Positions 1 through 6,264 of a stretch of 8,157 nucleotides of DNA are shown in pieces. Numbering within the stretch: the first letter of the stretch is position 1; each line of letters begins with the position of its first letter. This DNA is from Chloroflexota bacterium (GTDB taxonomy: Bacteria; Chloroflexota; Ktedonobacteria; Ktedonobacterales; Ktedonobacteraceae), in assembly GCA_005881295.1 (NCBI GenBank), contig VBHS01000122.1, forward strand, positions 1 through 8,157, in the 5' to 3' direction. The position numbers were made by a program, and so were the translations under genes. The notes beneath the pieces were generated by a model. That model was not told where the DNA came from and made no database searches. It worked only from the letters and a program-made list of their open reading frames with translations.

Positions 1-437
1 CGGGCGTTGCTCTCTCGACAACCGGCTACGTGGTATCGCTCTTCTCCGCCTACCTGGGAGGTGAACTGGTCTTCGCCAAAGGCATTGGCGTGAACCATGT
101 GGCCTGGGAGGGGGGCTCTGACGACTTTGTCGCGATCATGGACGAGCGAGACCTGGTCGAGGGGAAGCTGACGCGCGTTGATGTCTCTGGAATCCCTGCC
201 GTGTTGCTGAAACAGGGCCAGTCTATTTATGCTATTGGTGCTACCTGTACGCACTTGGCCGGGCCTTTAGATGAAGGCACGGTGGAAGATGGGGTAGTAC
301 AATGCCCCTGGCATGGTTCACGCTTCTGTATGCGTGATGGGAGCGTGGTGAATGGACCGGCTGTCTATGCCGCACCGACATTCGCGGTCCGTCAACGCAA
401 CGGCAAGGTTGAGCTGCGTCGCTTGGACCACGCATAA
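1..437 (+). CDS. DUF2231-Rieske [2Fe-2S] membrane protein, 3' end only
   Basis: The frame is open from the left edge, so the true start lies upstream; the GTG at 30 is internal and has no ribosome binding site. The first visible residues end in YLGGELVFAKGIGVNH, which matches the last membrane helix and tail of DUF2231 proteins. A complete Rieske domain follows. Its cluster-binding pattern is C-T-H, then 16 residues, then C-P-W-H (Cys codon at 246, second Cys at 303), so both Cys and both His ligands are present. The protein is therefore probably a four-helix membrane protein carrying a soluble Rieske ferredoxin-like domain for electron transfer; the partner is unknown. The fusion is inferred, because only the end of the DUF2231 part is in the window. 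It ends in TAA at 435-437. A separate DUF2231 gene lies 1.5 kb downstream. Confidence 0.85.
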   Translation, partial: GVALSTTGYVVSLFSAYLGGELVFAKGIGVNHVAWEGGSDDFVAIMDERDLVEGKLTRVDVSGIPAVLLKQGQSIYAIGATCTHLAGPLDEGTVEDGVVQCPWHGSRFCMRDGSVVNGPAVYAAPTFAVRQRNGKVELRRLDHA

Positions 438-587
438 CAGGCCCATTACGCTCATCTCCTTACTTTTAGTATTGTGCTCCTGGCCCTGGGCGTCACGGCT
501 GGTTTCGGCGGGTACTTCCTGCGGCGCATGATGATCGGGGCCGGGCATAAATCGAGCAGGGATGCGCGCACGACGTCATCTCGATAA
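438..587 (+). pseudogene. Possible remnant of a small membrane protein after the Rieske gene
   Basis: Directly after the Rieske stop, one plus frame reads about 20 hydrophobic residues (IVLLALGVTAGFGGYF) followed by basic LRRMM, and ends in TAA at 585-587. This has the look of a membrane helix with a cytoplasmic positive flank. A second frame just upstream reads PITLISLLLV, as if a frameshift near the T-run at 464-467 split one N-terminal helix. No start codon has a ribosome binding site, and the 3' end overlaps the remnant DJ-1 gene on the other strand. I do not recognise the family. It may be decayed or chance reading. Confidence 0.25.
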
Positions 588-867
588 AGCGCATACGCTT
601 CGCTGTATTCCATGGTGCGGGCTCCTTGCGATTCGTTGCAGGAAGTCCATCGAGCAGCCCCATCCTGGCATAGATCCAGGAGCCCGTACAAACGCTGGTG
701 AGTAAAGTTGTCCGGGGCAGCGAGCGAATAAACTCGTGGAGACGCCGATTGTATATCTCCTGGCGTGTACCATAGCCTCCGGGAATAAGGAACGCATCCA
801 TCGCTGGGTAATCAGCGAAACTGTAGTTGGGCATGACGGTGAAACCCGCGTGTGCTTGCAAAAAACC
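562..867 (-). pseudogene. DJ-1/PfpI (GlxA-like) family protein, truncated and internally deleted
   Basis: The minus-strand frame reads AHAGFTVMPNYSFADYPAMD, then FLIPGGYGTRQEI, then the nucleophile motif TSVCTGSWIYARMGLLDG and PATNRKEP. This is the core of class I glutamine-amidotransferase-like DJ-1/PfpI proteins, with the catalytic Cys in SVCTG. Three faults mark it as broken. The first 50 or so residues usual for the family (first strand and helix) are missing; the frame closes a few codons upstream of the AHAGF motif. After NRKEP, the roughly 70 residues holding the second half of the fold are absent. The family-like C-terminus (ARTMEYSEAYALYRDDVVRAS) appears at once in another frame, starting near 613. 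Its promoter side has been replaced by the folE upstream region. The family call is strong; the exact deletion ends rest on remembered family sequences. Confidence 0.7.
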
Positions 868-933
868 GTTGCGCTAGCGGCATGCGTTTCCTCCAATCCT
901 GTTTTCAGTGTATCCAACCAGTGCAAATTTTGT

Positions 934-951
934 CAAGTAAATCAAGCAAAT
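934..951 (+). repeat. Tandem 9-bp repeat just upstream of the folE promoter
   Basis: CAAGTAAAT is followed immediately by CAAGCAAAT, one mismatch in nine, and ends two bases before the -35 box. GTCAA at 933-937 and TTGAC at 954-958 also form a short inverted pair around it. The position would suit an activator or repressor site, but no known operator is recognised and the region is AT-rich, so chance is possible. Confidence 0.25.
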
Positions 952-953
952 CA

Positions 954-982
954 TTGACTTATCTGAATAAATATGGTATAGA
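954..982 (+). promoter_or_regulatory. Sigma-70-type promoter of folE
   Basis: TTGACT (954-959) and TATAGA (977-982) are separated by exactly 17 bases, in a locally AT-rich stretch. Both boxes match the consensus at 5 of 6 or 4 of 6 positions. Transcription would start near 989, giving a leader of about 75 nt before folE. The leader shows no long hairpin or riboswitch-like fold by eye. Confidence 0.65.
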
Positions 983-1063
983 AACAGAGAGCGGTGTTAC
1001 ACCATTGAGAGTACATATCTGGCCTGTGCAGGGATAGGTATAGAAGAGCATTACCGGAGAGGA

Positions 1064-1717
1064 ATGATGTTATTCGATCGAGATGTAGAAGATTTTAACT
1101 TGCATACGATGATGGAACTGCAACGCCGCGAAATTTCGCAGGAACAGATGCGGAAGTTCGAGGGTTACATGGCCGAAATCTTCGACGCATTGGGCATGGA
1201 TCTGAACACGCCGGCGACCGAGGAGACGCCGCAGCGTTTTGTACGGGCCATGTTTGATGCGACCGAGGGCTACGACGGCGATCCCAAATTGCTCAAGGTG
1301 TTCGAGACGGAATGTCGCGGAGGGTCAGACTGCCGCCTGAGCCAGGTCATTGAAGGCCCAATCCCGTTTTTTGCGCTCTGTGAACACCACGCGCTGCCTT
1401 TTTACGGGCTTGCTTATATCGGATATATCGCTCACGAGCATATTATCGGGATTTCTAAGCTCACGCGGCTTGTCCGGCTATTTGCGAAGCGCTTTACTGT
1501 GCAGGAGCGGCTGGGGCGGCAGATTGCGGATAGCTTCACTGCGATGCTTGAGCCGCACGGTGTGGCGGTGTACGTAGAAGCCCATCACCTCTGCATGCAG
1601 ATGCGAGGTGTGAAAGAGACAGCATCGTTGACGCGCACCACGGTGTGGAGGGGTGAGTACGAGCAGAATTCGTCGCTGCGGGTAGAGTTTTTGCTGGGAT
1701 GCGGAGCAGACGTATGA
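1064..1717 (+). CDS. folE: GTP cyclohydrolase I
   Basis: This 217-residue protein matches the full-length type I enzyme, which turns GTP into 7,8-dihydroneopterin triphosphate and formate, the first step to tetrahydrofolate and other pterins. It is cytosolic and normally decameric. The zinc site is intact: Cys106 and His109 in CEHHALPFYG and Cys177 in HHLCMQMRG. The substrate and active-site stretch GISKLTRLVRLFAKR (129-143) with QERL (147-150) is also present. GGAGAGG at 1056-1062 abuts the first ATG, so the second ATG at 1067 has the better spacing and may be the true start; the two differ by one residue. The gene appears monocistronic: its own promoter lies 80 bases upstream and 189 non-coding bases follow. 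No other folate gene is near, and the upstream neighbour is a broken DJ-1 gene. Confidence 0.95.
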   Translation: MMLFDRDVEDFNLHTMMELQRREISQEQMRKFEGYMAEIFDALGMDLNTPATEETPQRFVRAMFDATEGYDGDPKLLKVFETECRGGSDCRLSQVIEGPIPFFALCEHHALPFYGLAYIGYIAHEHIIGISKLTRLVRLFAKRFTVQERLGRQIADSFTAMLEPHGVAVYVEAHHLCMQMRGVKETASLTRTTVWRGEYEQNSSLRVEFLLGCGADV

Positions 1718-1906
1718 GCGGAAGGCCATCTGTAAACGTTTTGTATCGTACCGTATGAATCACCAATGGCAAGATAGTACTTATTATTCAGCTCTCTCAT
1801 GATACTGTGTCTGAGGCGGTAGGGAAGCGCCTCGAGCAAAAGACTGGTTGACAGGATTTCAACTTGCTCCATCATCCGTTTGGAATAACAAGCAAGGAGG
1901 TACATT

Positions 1907-2419
1907 ATGGAAAGCAAAGTGAAGGCATTCGGACATCCCATCCACCCCATGCTGATTGTCTTCCCGCTGGGGTTACTGGCGACGTCGCTCTTCTTCGACA
2001 TCATCCATTGGATCACGGGCAACGGCTTCTTCTCGGTTGTCGCCTTCTGGATGATTACGGCAGGCGTGATCGGGGCGCTGCTGGCCGCTATCTTTGGCCT
2101 GATCGATTGGCTCGCGATCCCAGCGGGTACACGCGCGAAAACGCTCGGCCTGTGGCACGGCGTGGGCAACGTCGTCATCGTCTTGTTGTTTATTGTGAGT
2201 TGGCTCATCCGGCTGAACGCGCAGGCCAATCCCTCCGTCATCGCCTATATTCTCTCGATCGTGGGCGTGGCCCTGGCGTTGGTGACGGGCTGGCTGGGCG
2301 GCGAGTTGGTGGAGCGGCTGGGAGTGGGGGTCGACGAGGGAGCGAATCTCAATGCCCCCAGTTCCCTCTCAGGGCAGCCGGCCACCGGCACCCTTGGCGC
2401 AAGGCGCATGACGAGGTAA
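1907..2419 (+). CDS. DUF2231 integral membrane protein
   Basis: The 170-residue product opens with the DUF2231 signature GHPIHPMLIVFPLGLL (residues 9-24). It has four hydrophobic segments, at about 15-36, 43-71, 85-103 and 111-130. The last ends in GWLGGELVERLGVGV, the family's usual close to the final helix. A polar tail of some 30 residues follows, probably in the cytoplasm. Function is not established for the family; members often sit beside Rieske or other redox proteins or are fused to them, as at the left edge of this window. AAGGAGGT at 1894-1901, five bases before ATG, fixes the start. TTGACA at 1848-1853 could be a -35 box, but no convincing -10 follows. The downstream gene is a decayed fragment, so this is probably a single-gene unit. 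Confidence 0.88.
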   Translation: MESKVKAFGHPIHPMLIVFPLGLLATSLFFDIIHWITGNGFFSVVAFWMITAGVIGALLAAIFGLIDWLAIPAGTRAKTLGLWHGVGNVVIVLLFIVSWLIRLNAQANPSVIAYILSIVGVALALVTGWLGGELVERLGVGVDEGANLNAPSSLSGQPATGTLGARRMTR

Positions 2420-2461
2420 CAGTGGTTGCGCAAGCAACGAACCATCACACGTCCTGAGGAG

Positions 2462-3078
2462 GAGCCATGCACCCAGGACATTGCCGATCTGCACGCTCTG
2501 GACATCCCACAGGCGGAGCCCCCCCTACGTCGCAGCTGGTGTGCCCTGGTTCTTAACGCTCTTTGGCCGCGATCCGCTTGTGGCAGCACTGCTATCTGGC
2601 CTCATTGGAGCGTGGTCAGCACAGGGAGCATTAGCTGCCCTGGGTGAGCTGCAGGCAAGCAGGCGAGATGACTGGTGGGATGCTGAGCCCGGCAAACTGC
2701 TCCATGAATGCCGCCGGGGGGAACTGGCGAGCCGCAACCGGATTCCCTTTGCTCCGGCCTACTATGGTACGCACGATGCCCCCTGCCCTCTACTGCCTGA
2801 CGCTCTGGCATACTTGGCGCTGGACCGGCGATGACAAGCTGCTCAAGGCGCATCTTGAGACAGCCAAAGCGGCCATACGCTGGTGTGACGAACGTGGTGA
2901 CCGGGATAGAGATGGGCTCCTGGAGTATGAGACACGCAGCCCCAAAGGCTACCGCAACCAGAGCTGGAAGGATGCGGGCGATGCCGTGGTGCATGCCGAT
3001 GGCCGACAGGCGGACCTCCCGCTGGCGACCGTTGAGCTGCAGGGTTATCTCTTTGCGGCACACCTAGCCATGGCCGAG
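2462..3078 (+). pseudogene. Glycogen debranching enzyme / amylo-alpha-1,6-glucosidase fragment
   Basis: Three successive plus frames carry one homologous protein. IADLHALDIPQAEPP leads to YVAAGVPWFLTLFGRDPL, then EPGKLLHE, IPFAPAYYGTHDA, LYCLTLWHTWRWTGD, NQSWKDAGDAVVHADG and VELQGYLFAAHLAMAE. These are hallmark stretches of the (alpha/alpha)6-barrel catalytic domain of glycogen debranching enzymes and glucoamylase-like GH families. Each frame change is repaired by removing one C from a C-run: C7 at 2519-2525 and C5 at 2779-2783. The N-terminal domain, about 300 residues, is missing; matching sequence begins near 2462, about 40 bases past the DUF2231 stop. The C-terminal part of the barrel is missing as well: matching sequence ends at AMAE, exactly where the 50-bp repeat starts at 3079. 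With both ends lost the fragment cannot encode a working enzyme. Confidence 0.8.
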
Positions 3079-3128
3079 AAACCCCGCCAAGACCTCGGTA
3101 ACACCGGCGTGCAGTATCCTTTGCAAAA
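3079..3128 (+). repeat. 50-bp dispersed repeat, copy 1
   Basis: This 50-bp stretch (starting AAACCCCGCCAAGACCTCGG and ending CCTTTGCAAAA) matches the reverse complement of 6265-6314 at 49 of 50 positions; the one difference is G here at 3107 where the other copy implies A. Identity stops sharply on both sides. Its left edge coincides with the last recognisable codon of the debranching enzyme fragment, so it marks an insertion or rearrangement point. No protein function is suggested. Confidence 0.85.
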
Positions 3129-3149
3129 AGAGCTTTTACTTTAAAGCTC
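3125..3149 (-). terminator. Rho-independent terminator of the aldo/keto reductase
   Basis: Read on the minus strand, GAGCTTT, a 6-nt loop and AAAGCTC form a perfect 7-bp stem (3130-3149) followed at once by TTTTT (3129-3125). It lies about 80 bases past the aldo/keto reductase stop at 3227. The stem is AT-rich, so strength is uncertain. The T-tract overlaps the last bases of the 50-bp repeat. Confidence 0.5.
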
Positions 3150-3226
3150 AGCGATAAAAAGTTTTACCGAGGGCTTTGCGCGTTCTGTGGAGAGCATCGC
3201 AACAATGGATGCTGCTGTCCTCTTCT

Positions 3227-4210
3227 TTACTGATGACCGATGATGGGATGCGGGACATACGGCTCTTCCAGGTATGCCACCTCTACCTGAGTCAGGTTCA
3301 CGGACAAAGCACCGACGGCATCTTCCAGATGCGTGATCTTCGTGGCCCCGATGATAGGAGCTGTCACCGGCTTCTTCTGGAACAGCCAGGCCAGCGCAAT
3401 ATGCACGCGGGGAACCCCATGCTTTTCCGCGATTTCCGCCACCCGCGAAACCACTTGTCCATCAGTTTCGGCTGTCGCATCGTACTTGCTTTTCGCGATT
3501 TGATCGGTTTCGGAACGAAGTGTACTCTCCGATGACCAATCACGCGTCAATCTGCCAGATGCGAGTGGACTATACGGGATCACCCCGATCTTCTCCTCGC
3601 GGCACAGCGGCAGCATTTCCCGCTCCTCTTCGCGGTAGAGGAGGTTGAGGTGATCCTGCATCGAGACGAAGCGGGTCCACCCATACTTCGAGGCCTCGTA
3701 CAGTGCCTTCTGGAACTGCCATGCGAACATAGCAGAGGCACCGAGATAGCGGGCCTTGCCAGACCTCACCACGTCATGCAGTGCTTCCATTGTCTCCTCA
3801 ATGGGGGTTTGGTCATCCCAGCGATGGATCTGATAGAGGTCCACGTAATCGGTCCCAAGCCGCTTCAAACTGTTGTCGATCTCGCTGAGGATGGCCTTAC
3901 GCGAGAGCCCAGAGCCATTGGGTCCCTCATGCATTTTGCCATGCACCTTCGTGGCGATGACAACCTCGTCCCGATTGGCGAAGTCCTTCAAAGCGCGTCC
4001 GAGGAACTCCTCACTCGTGCCAAGGGAATAGACGTTGGCGGTGTCGAAGAAATTGATCCCCAACTCAAGGGCTTTCTTGATAATCGGCCTGCTGTTTTCT
4101 TCACCCAACACCCATTTGTGAATCCAACGTTCCGCGTCCCCAAACCCCATGCACCCGAGACAGATTCGCGACACATCCATTCCGGTGTTTCCTAGCTTCG
4201 TGTATTCCAT
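3227..4210 (-). CDS. Aldo/keto reductase, YajO-like
   Basis: The 327-residue product is a full-length single-domain aldo/keto reductase, an NADPH-dependent (alpha/beta)8-barrel enzyme of the cytosol that reduces carbonyl groups. The catalytic tetrad is complete: Asp56 and Tyr61 in FFDTANVYS, Lys88 in VIATKVHG and His129 in LYQIHRWD. The C-terminal cofactor loop APIIGATKITHLEDAV is present. Much of the chain (LGCMGFGDAERW, RPIIKKALE, QIHRWDDQTPIEETMEALHDVV, SMQDHLNLLYREEEREMLPL) resembles E. coli YajO and the AKR group named after yeast aryl-alcohol dehydrogenases; the physiological substrate is unknown. The ATG at 4210 is preceded by a GAGAGGA ribosome binding site. The ancestral end of the transposase gene lies only 74 bases upstream, so an insertion sequence borders its promoter region, and transcription may start within that element. 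Confidence 0.93.
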   Translation of the reverse strand: MEYTKLGNTGMDVSRICLGCMGFGDAERWIHKWVLGEENSRPIIKKALELGINFFDTANVYSLGTSEEFLGRALKDFANRDEVVIATKVHGKMHEGPNGSGLSRKAILSEIDNSLKRLGTDYVDLYQIHRWDDQTPIEETMEALHDVVRSGKARYLGASAMFAWQFQKALYEASKYGWTRFVSMQDHLNLLYREEEREMLPLCREEKIGVIPYSPLASGRLTRDWSSESTLRSETDQIAKSKYDATAETDGQVVSRVAEIAEKHGVPRVHIALAWLFQKKPVTAPIIGATKITHLEDAVGALSVNLTQVEVAYLEEPYVPHPIIGHQ

Positions 4211-4284
4211 ATGATCGTCCTCTCTTTCCTTTGATTGACACCGATGCGCCTACGCTTCACCTGGAAAATCGTCGAACAGTCACG

Positions 4285-4365
4285 CTATTGAGCAGCTTCC
4301 TCGGCGAAGAGTGGCGGTTGCATCACCACAATCCGAGTCGCTCGTTTCGCGTGCTTTCGTGGTCC
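4285..4365 (-). pseudogene. Detached 3' end of the transposase gene
   Basis: This is the original C-terminal coding tail of the transposase, cut off by the 103-bp miniature element. After removal of 4370-4472 and one ATAG copy, the transposase frame passes from its Tyr codon (4475-4473) straight into this stretch. It then reads 26 more codons, starting GPRKHAKRAT and ending QPPLFAEEAAQ, before TAG at 4287-4285. The basic run followed by a short acidic end is typical of transposase C-termini. Confidence 0.72.
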
Positions 4366-4476
4366 ATAGTGCTGCGTTCCTTAAATATTGTAACAAAACG
4401 GGTTAGCCTATAGAGCCAGACTACGCTGTTTTCTCTTTGTTTTTGTCATCATTACATTTAAGGAACGCAGCAATAG
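4366..4476. mobile_element. 103-bp miniature inverted-repeat element with 4-bp target duplication
   Basis: TGCTGCGTTCCTTAAAT at 4370-4386 is the exact reverse complement of 4456-4472, giving perfect 17-bp terminal inverted repeats around a 69-bp interior. The 4-bp direct repeat ATAG flanks the element directly at 4366-4369 and 4473-4476. The interior is AT-rich and has no coding capacity, so the element is non-autonomous and would need a transposase from elsewhere. The host gene proves the insertion: deleting the element and one ATAG rejoins the transposase frame without a shift. The terminal repeats and 4-bp duplication do not let me name the parent family. Confidence 0.82.
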
Positions 4477-6164
4477 GCAGCTGCCTTGATGATGACAAAC
4501 CACTCCACTGCCTCTTTGGGCCACAGCTCTAATTGAGGGCTTTGATAGGGATGTTCAAGGAGACGCGGATTGCCAACTCGAAGCAGATGGTGGTCATCGG
4601 GTTGCCACTCAACGGAGTATTTTGCCAAAGGATGTTCTCCATATTCAAGAGCGAGGGTGTCTTGAAAAATGTTGATCAGGGCCTTTTTGCCAGCCAGAGC
4701 GCGCTCCCCGTAGAGCAAGAAGTCGCGAAAGCGAGCATACCCGGCTTTGGTGAGCGTTCTCGTCTCGCAAATCGCCGAGAAGGTGCGATACATGAAGTCT
4801 GGCTCAAACTGCTTTCCTGTAACCCAGCCCAGGACCTCTGCTGGCGAGTGACGACCATCTTCCCGCTTTTCATGAGCCATGTGACGCTGGTAGTCGTAAT
4901 CCAAGACCCATTTTTGGTGCGCTGCAACCAGATCATCCCAGCTCTTCGCCGTTTCAAAATACCAGTCTCCCATCCGTCTTTGCACATTAAAGGCTGTTTC
5001 TATCAGATTTTGCCAGCTTTGCCGCTTCTCAATCTCTTTCTTCTCAATCCCGAAAGCGGCGTAGATGTGTATGGCGCGGTGATCTCGAAACACGCTGCCA
5101 TGATCACTGACCAATGCCTCTGGACACCCATGCTTGCGAATAGCCGCATAGAGTACTGCAACGTACTCTTCGAAGTTTTGTCGGCGCGTCACTGCCGAGG
5201 CGAGGATGGCTCGCGAGTAGCCCTCTAAGATACTGATGCAGTAAATCATCCCGCCCCCAAGCGTATGCATATCCAGGTACCTCATGTCCACAAACCAGTA
5301 TTGATGCCTTCGCTCTGAGGAGAATGGGAACTCTTTCTTCGGGCGGCCAGAAGTCGCAGGCATGGGCAGATGATACAGCTCTCGATTCAAGGCTAAAATC
5401 CGCCCACAGGTGCGTGGGGAGAGCTTGATCCCCATTTGCTCGAGGGCCGCGCTTACCCGGTATTCGCCCAGTTCCGGGTTGATCTGCAACCGCTTCACTT
5501 CCTGCATGGCTCGTAGCGTTGTTTTCGTCGCAGGCTGATGGGGCCGACTCGGCTTATCAGGGAGGCCTGCGAACTGCTCAGAAATCCAGCGTTTGAGCGT
5601 GGTGTAAATGAGCTTGCGGCTGGTCCCCAAGTAGCCAGCGATGCTTTTGACCGACCATCCCTCAAAATGGAGTCGAATGATCGCTAAACGTCCCTGGACA
5701 GGATCATCAAACGCTGCGTAGAGTGGATAGCGGCGTGTCGTGTGTGAAGGTTTGGGGCCGGTTGCCAATGTTACCTGGATGGTATGAGGCGAGGGCCTAC
5801 GAGCAAATTGCGCGTAGCAGATCGTGGCGATTTCATGGAGCGTGAAAGCAGGATATTCCGCTTTCAAATCGACGATGGCTTGCCGCATTGGAGGAGGGAG
5901 ACTCCGCTTATCCAGTTTGGGCACTTCTGGTGGTAGGTCTGGGGGAAGGAGACTTGCCATCCCTGCCTGATCAAAGAGATTGGCCTTGTAATAGATGGTT
6001 CGCTGGGGCATGCCTGTTTCCGCGGACCGCTCCTTCGGGGTTTCCCAACCCAAGATGACTGGGCGAATGATTTCATAGGTGATCTGAGCTGAGTCTTTGA
6101 GCAAGGAACGAAGCTGGTGCCAGTCATGGGTTGACTCATGGCGTTCAAATCGCTGCCTGGGCAT
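4458..6164 (-). CDS. rve/DDE transposase with element-altered C-terminus
   Basis: The 568-residue protein has N-terminal helix-turn-helix regions (about 25-65 and 155-195, the second including WSVKSIAGYLGTSRKLIY). An integrase (rve) core follows at about 280-425, and a Mu-transposase-like beta-barrel region at about 475-550 (FLLYGERALAGKKALINIF). The catalytic triad reads Asp293 (WFVDMRYLD), Asp354 (LVSDHGSVF) and Glu389 (SWQNLIETAF). Thirty-four residues separate the last two, one fewer than in classic DD35E enzymes. It would cut and join DNA at the ends of its own element. The ATG at 6164 follows AGGAAGG. The last four residues (CCVP) and the TAA stop are encoded by the inverted repeat of the inserted miniature element and replace 26 native residues. 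The catalytic core is intact, so activity may survive. Confidence 0.9.
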   Translation of the reverse strand: MPRQRFERHESTHDWHQLRSLLKDSAQITYEIIRPVILGWETPKERSAETGMPQRTIYYKANLFDQAGMASLLPPDLPPEVPKLDKRSLPPPMRQAIVDLKAEYPAFTLHEIATICYAQFARRPSPHTIQVTLATGPKPSHTTRRYPLYAAFDDPVQGRLAIIRLHFEGWSVKSIAGYLGTSRKLIYTTLKRWISEQFAGLPDKPSRPHQPATKTTLRAMQEVKRLQINPELGEYRVSAALEQMGIKLSPRTCGRILALNRELYHLPMPATSGRPKKEFPFSSERRHQYWFVDMRYLDMHTLGGGMIYCISILEGYSRAILASAVTRRQNFEEYVAVLYAAIRKHGCPEALVSDHGSVFRDHRAIHIYAAFGIEKKEIEKRQSWQNLIETAFNVQRRMGDWYFETAKSWDDLVAAHQKWVLDYDYQRHMAHEKREDGRHSPAEVLGWVTGKQFEPDFMYRTFSAICETRTLTKAGYARFRDFLLYGERALAGKKALINIFQDTLALEYGEHPLAKYSVEWQPDDHHLLRVGNPRLLEHPYQSPQLELWPKEAVEWFVIIKAAAYCCVP

Positions 6165-6233
6165 GAGCCTTCCTCTCTCCGCACGACGTACCGGCGGTCT
6201 GATTGCACGACAGAAAAATAGTTCTTCTCCTCT

Positions 6234-6262
6234 ATCTTACGCAATTTTTCTGGTTCGGACAA
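6234..6262 (-). promoter_or_regulatory. Possible promoter of the transposase
   Basis: On the minus strand TTGTCC (6262-6257) and TAAGAT (6239-6234) are spaced by 17 bases, each matching its consensus at 4 of 6 positions. It lies about 70 bases upstream of the transposase ATG and just inside the 50-bp repeat. Weak on sequence alone. Confidence 0.25.
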
Positions 6263-6264
6263 GG

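Larger units (their letters stand above)
4285..6164 (-). mobile_element. Insertion sequence of the rve (IS481/Mu-like) transposase type, outer ends not resolved
   Basis: These bounds cover only the ancestral transposase reading frame, which was about 590 codons before the miniature element landed in it. The element's outer ends should lie between 4211 and 4284 on one side and between 6165 and about 6264 on the other, because the aldo/keto reductase and the 50-bp repeat begin there. I could not find a matching pair of terminal inverted repeats or a target duplication in those intervals. The best candidate is a 10-of-13 inverted match (4259-4271 with 6242-6254), which is not convincing. Confidence 0.6.

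Noticed and set aside
989..1063. Riboswitch (for example THF-type) in the folE leader
   Set aside because: The leader is only about 75 nt and shows neither the conserved sequence blocks nor long pairing arms of known folate riboswitches.
1813..1833. GAGGCG / CGCCTC hairpin after folE as a terminator
   Set aside because: The 6-bp stem has a 9-nt loop and no T-run on either strand; too weak to call.
1585..2241. Long minus-strand open frame across folE and the DUF2231 gene
   Set aside because: It lies antisense to two well-supported genes, has no recognisable motif and no ribosome binding site; it is a shadow frame.
2425..2438. GTTGC-GCAA-GCAAC hairpin after the DUF2231 gene as a terminator
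   Set aside because: The stem is only 5 bp and no T-run follows.
4231..4413. Plus-strand 60-codon open frame between the reductase and transposase
   Set aside because: It is opposite the detached transposase tail and crosses the miniature element; no ribosome binding site and no recognisable protein.
4533..5228. Long plus-strand open frame inside the transposase
   Set aside because: It is antisense to a conserved DDE transposase and has no family resemblance.
4389..6212. TGT...ACA ends at 4389 and 6212 as IS481-type termini
   Set aside because: The 20-base ends share only about 9 positions, flanks do not repeat, and 4389 falls inside the later miniature element.
4259..6254. Inverted match of about 13 bp (4259-4271 with 6242-6254) as the insertion sequence ends
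   Set aside because: Only 10 of 13 bases agree, there is no target duplication, and similar matches are expected by chance in the intervals searched.
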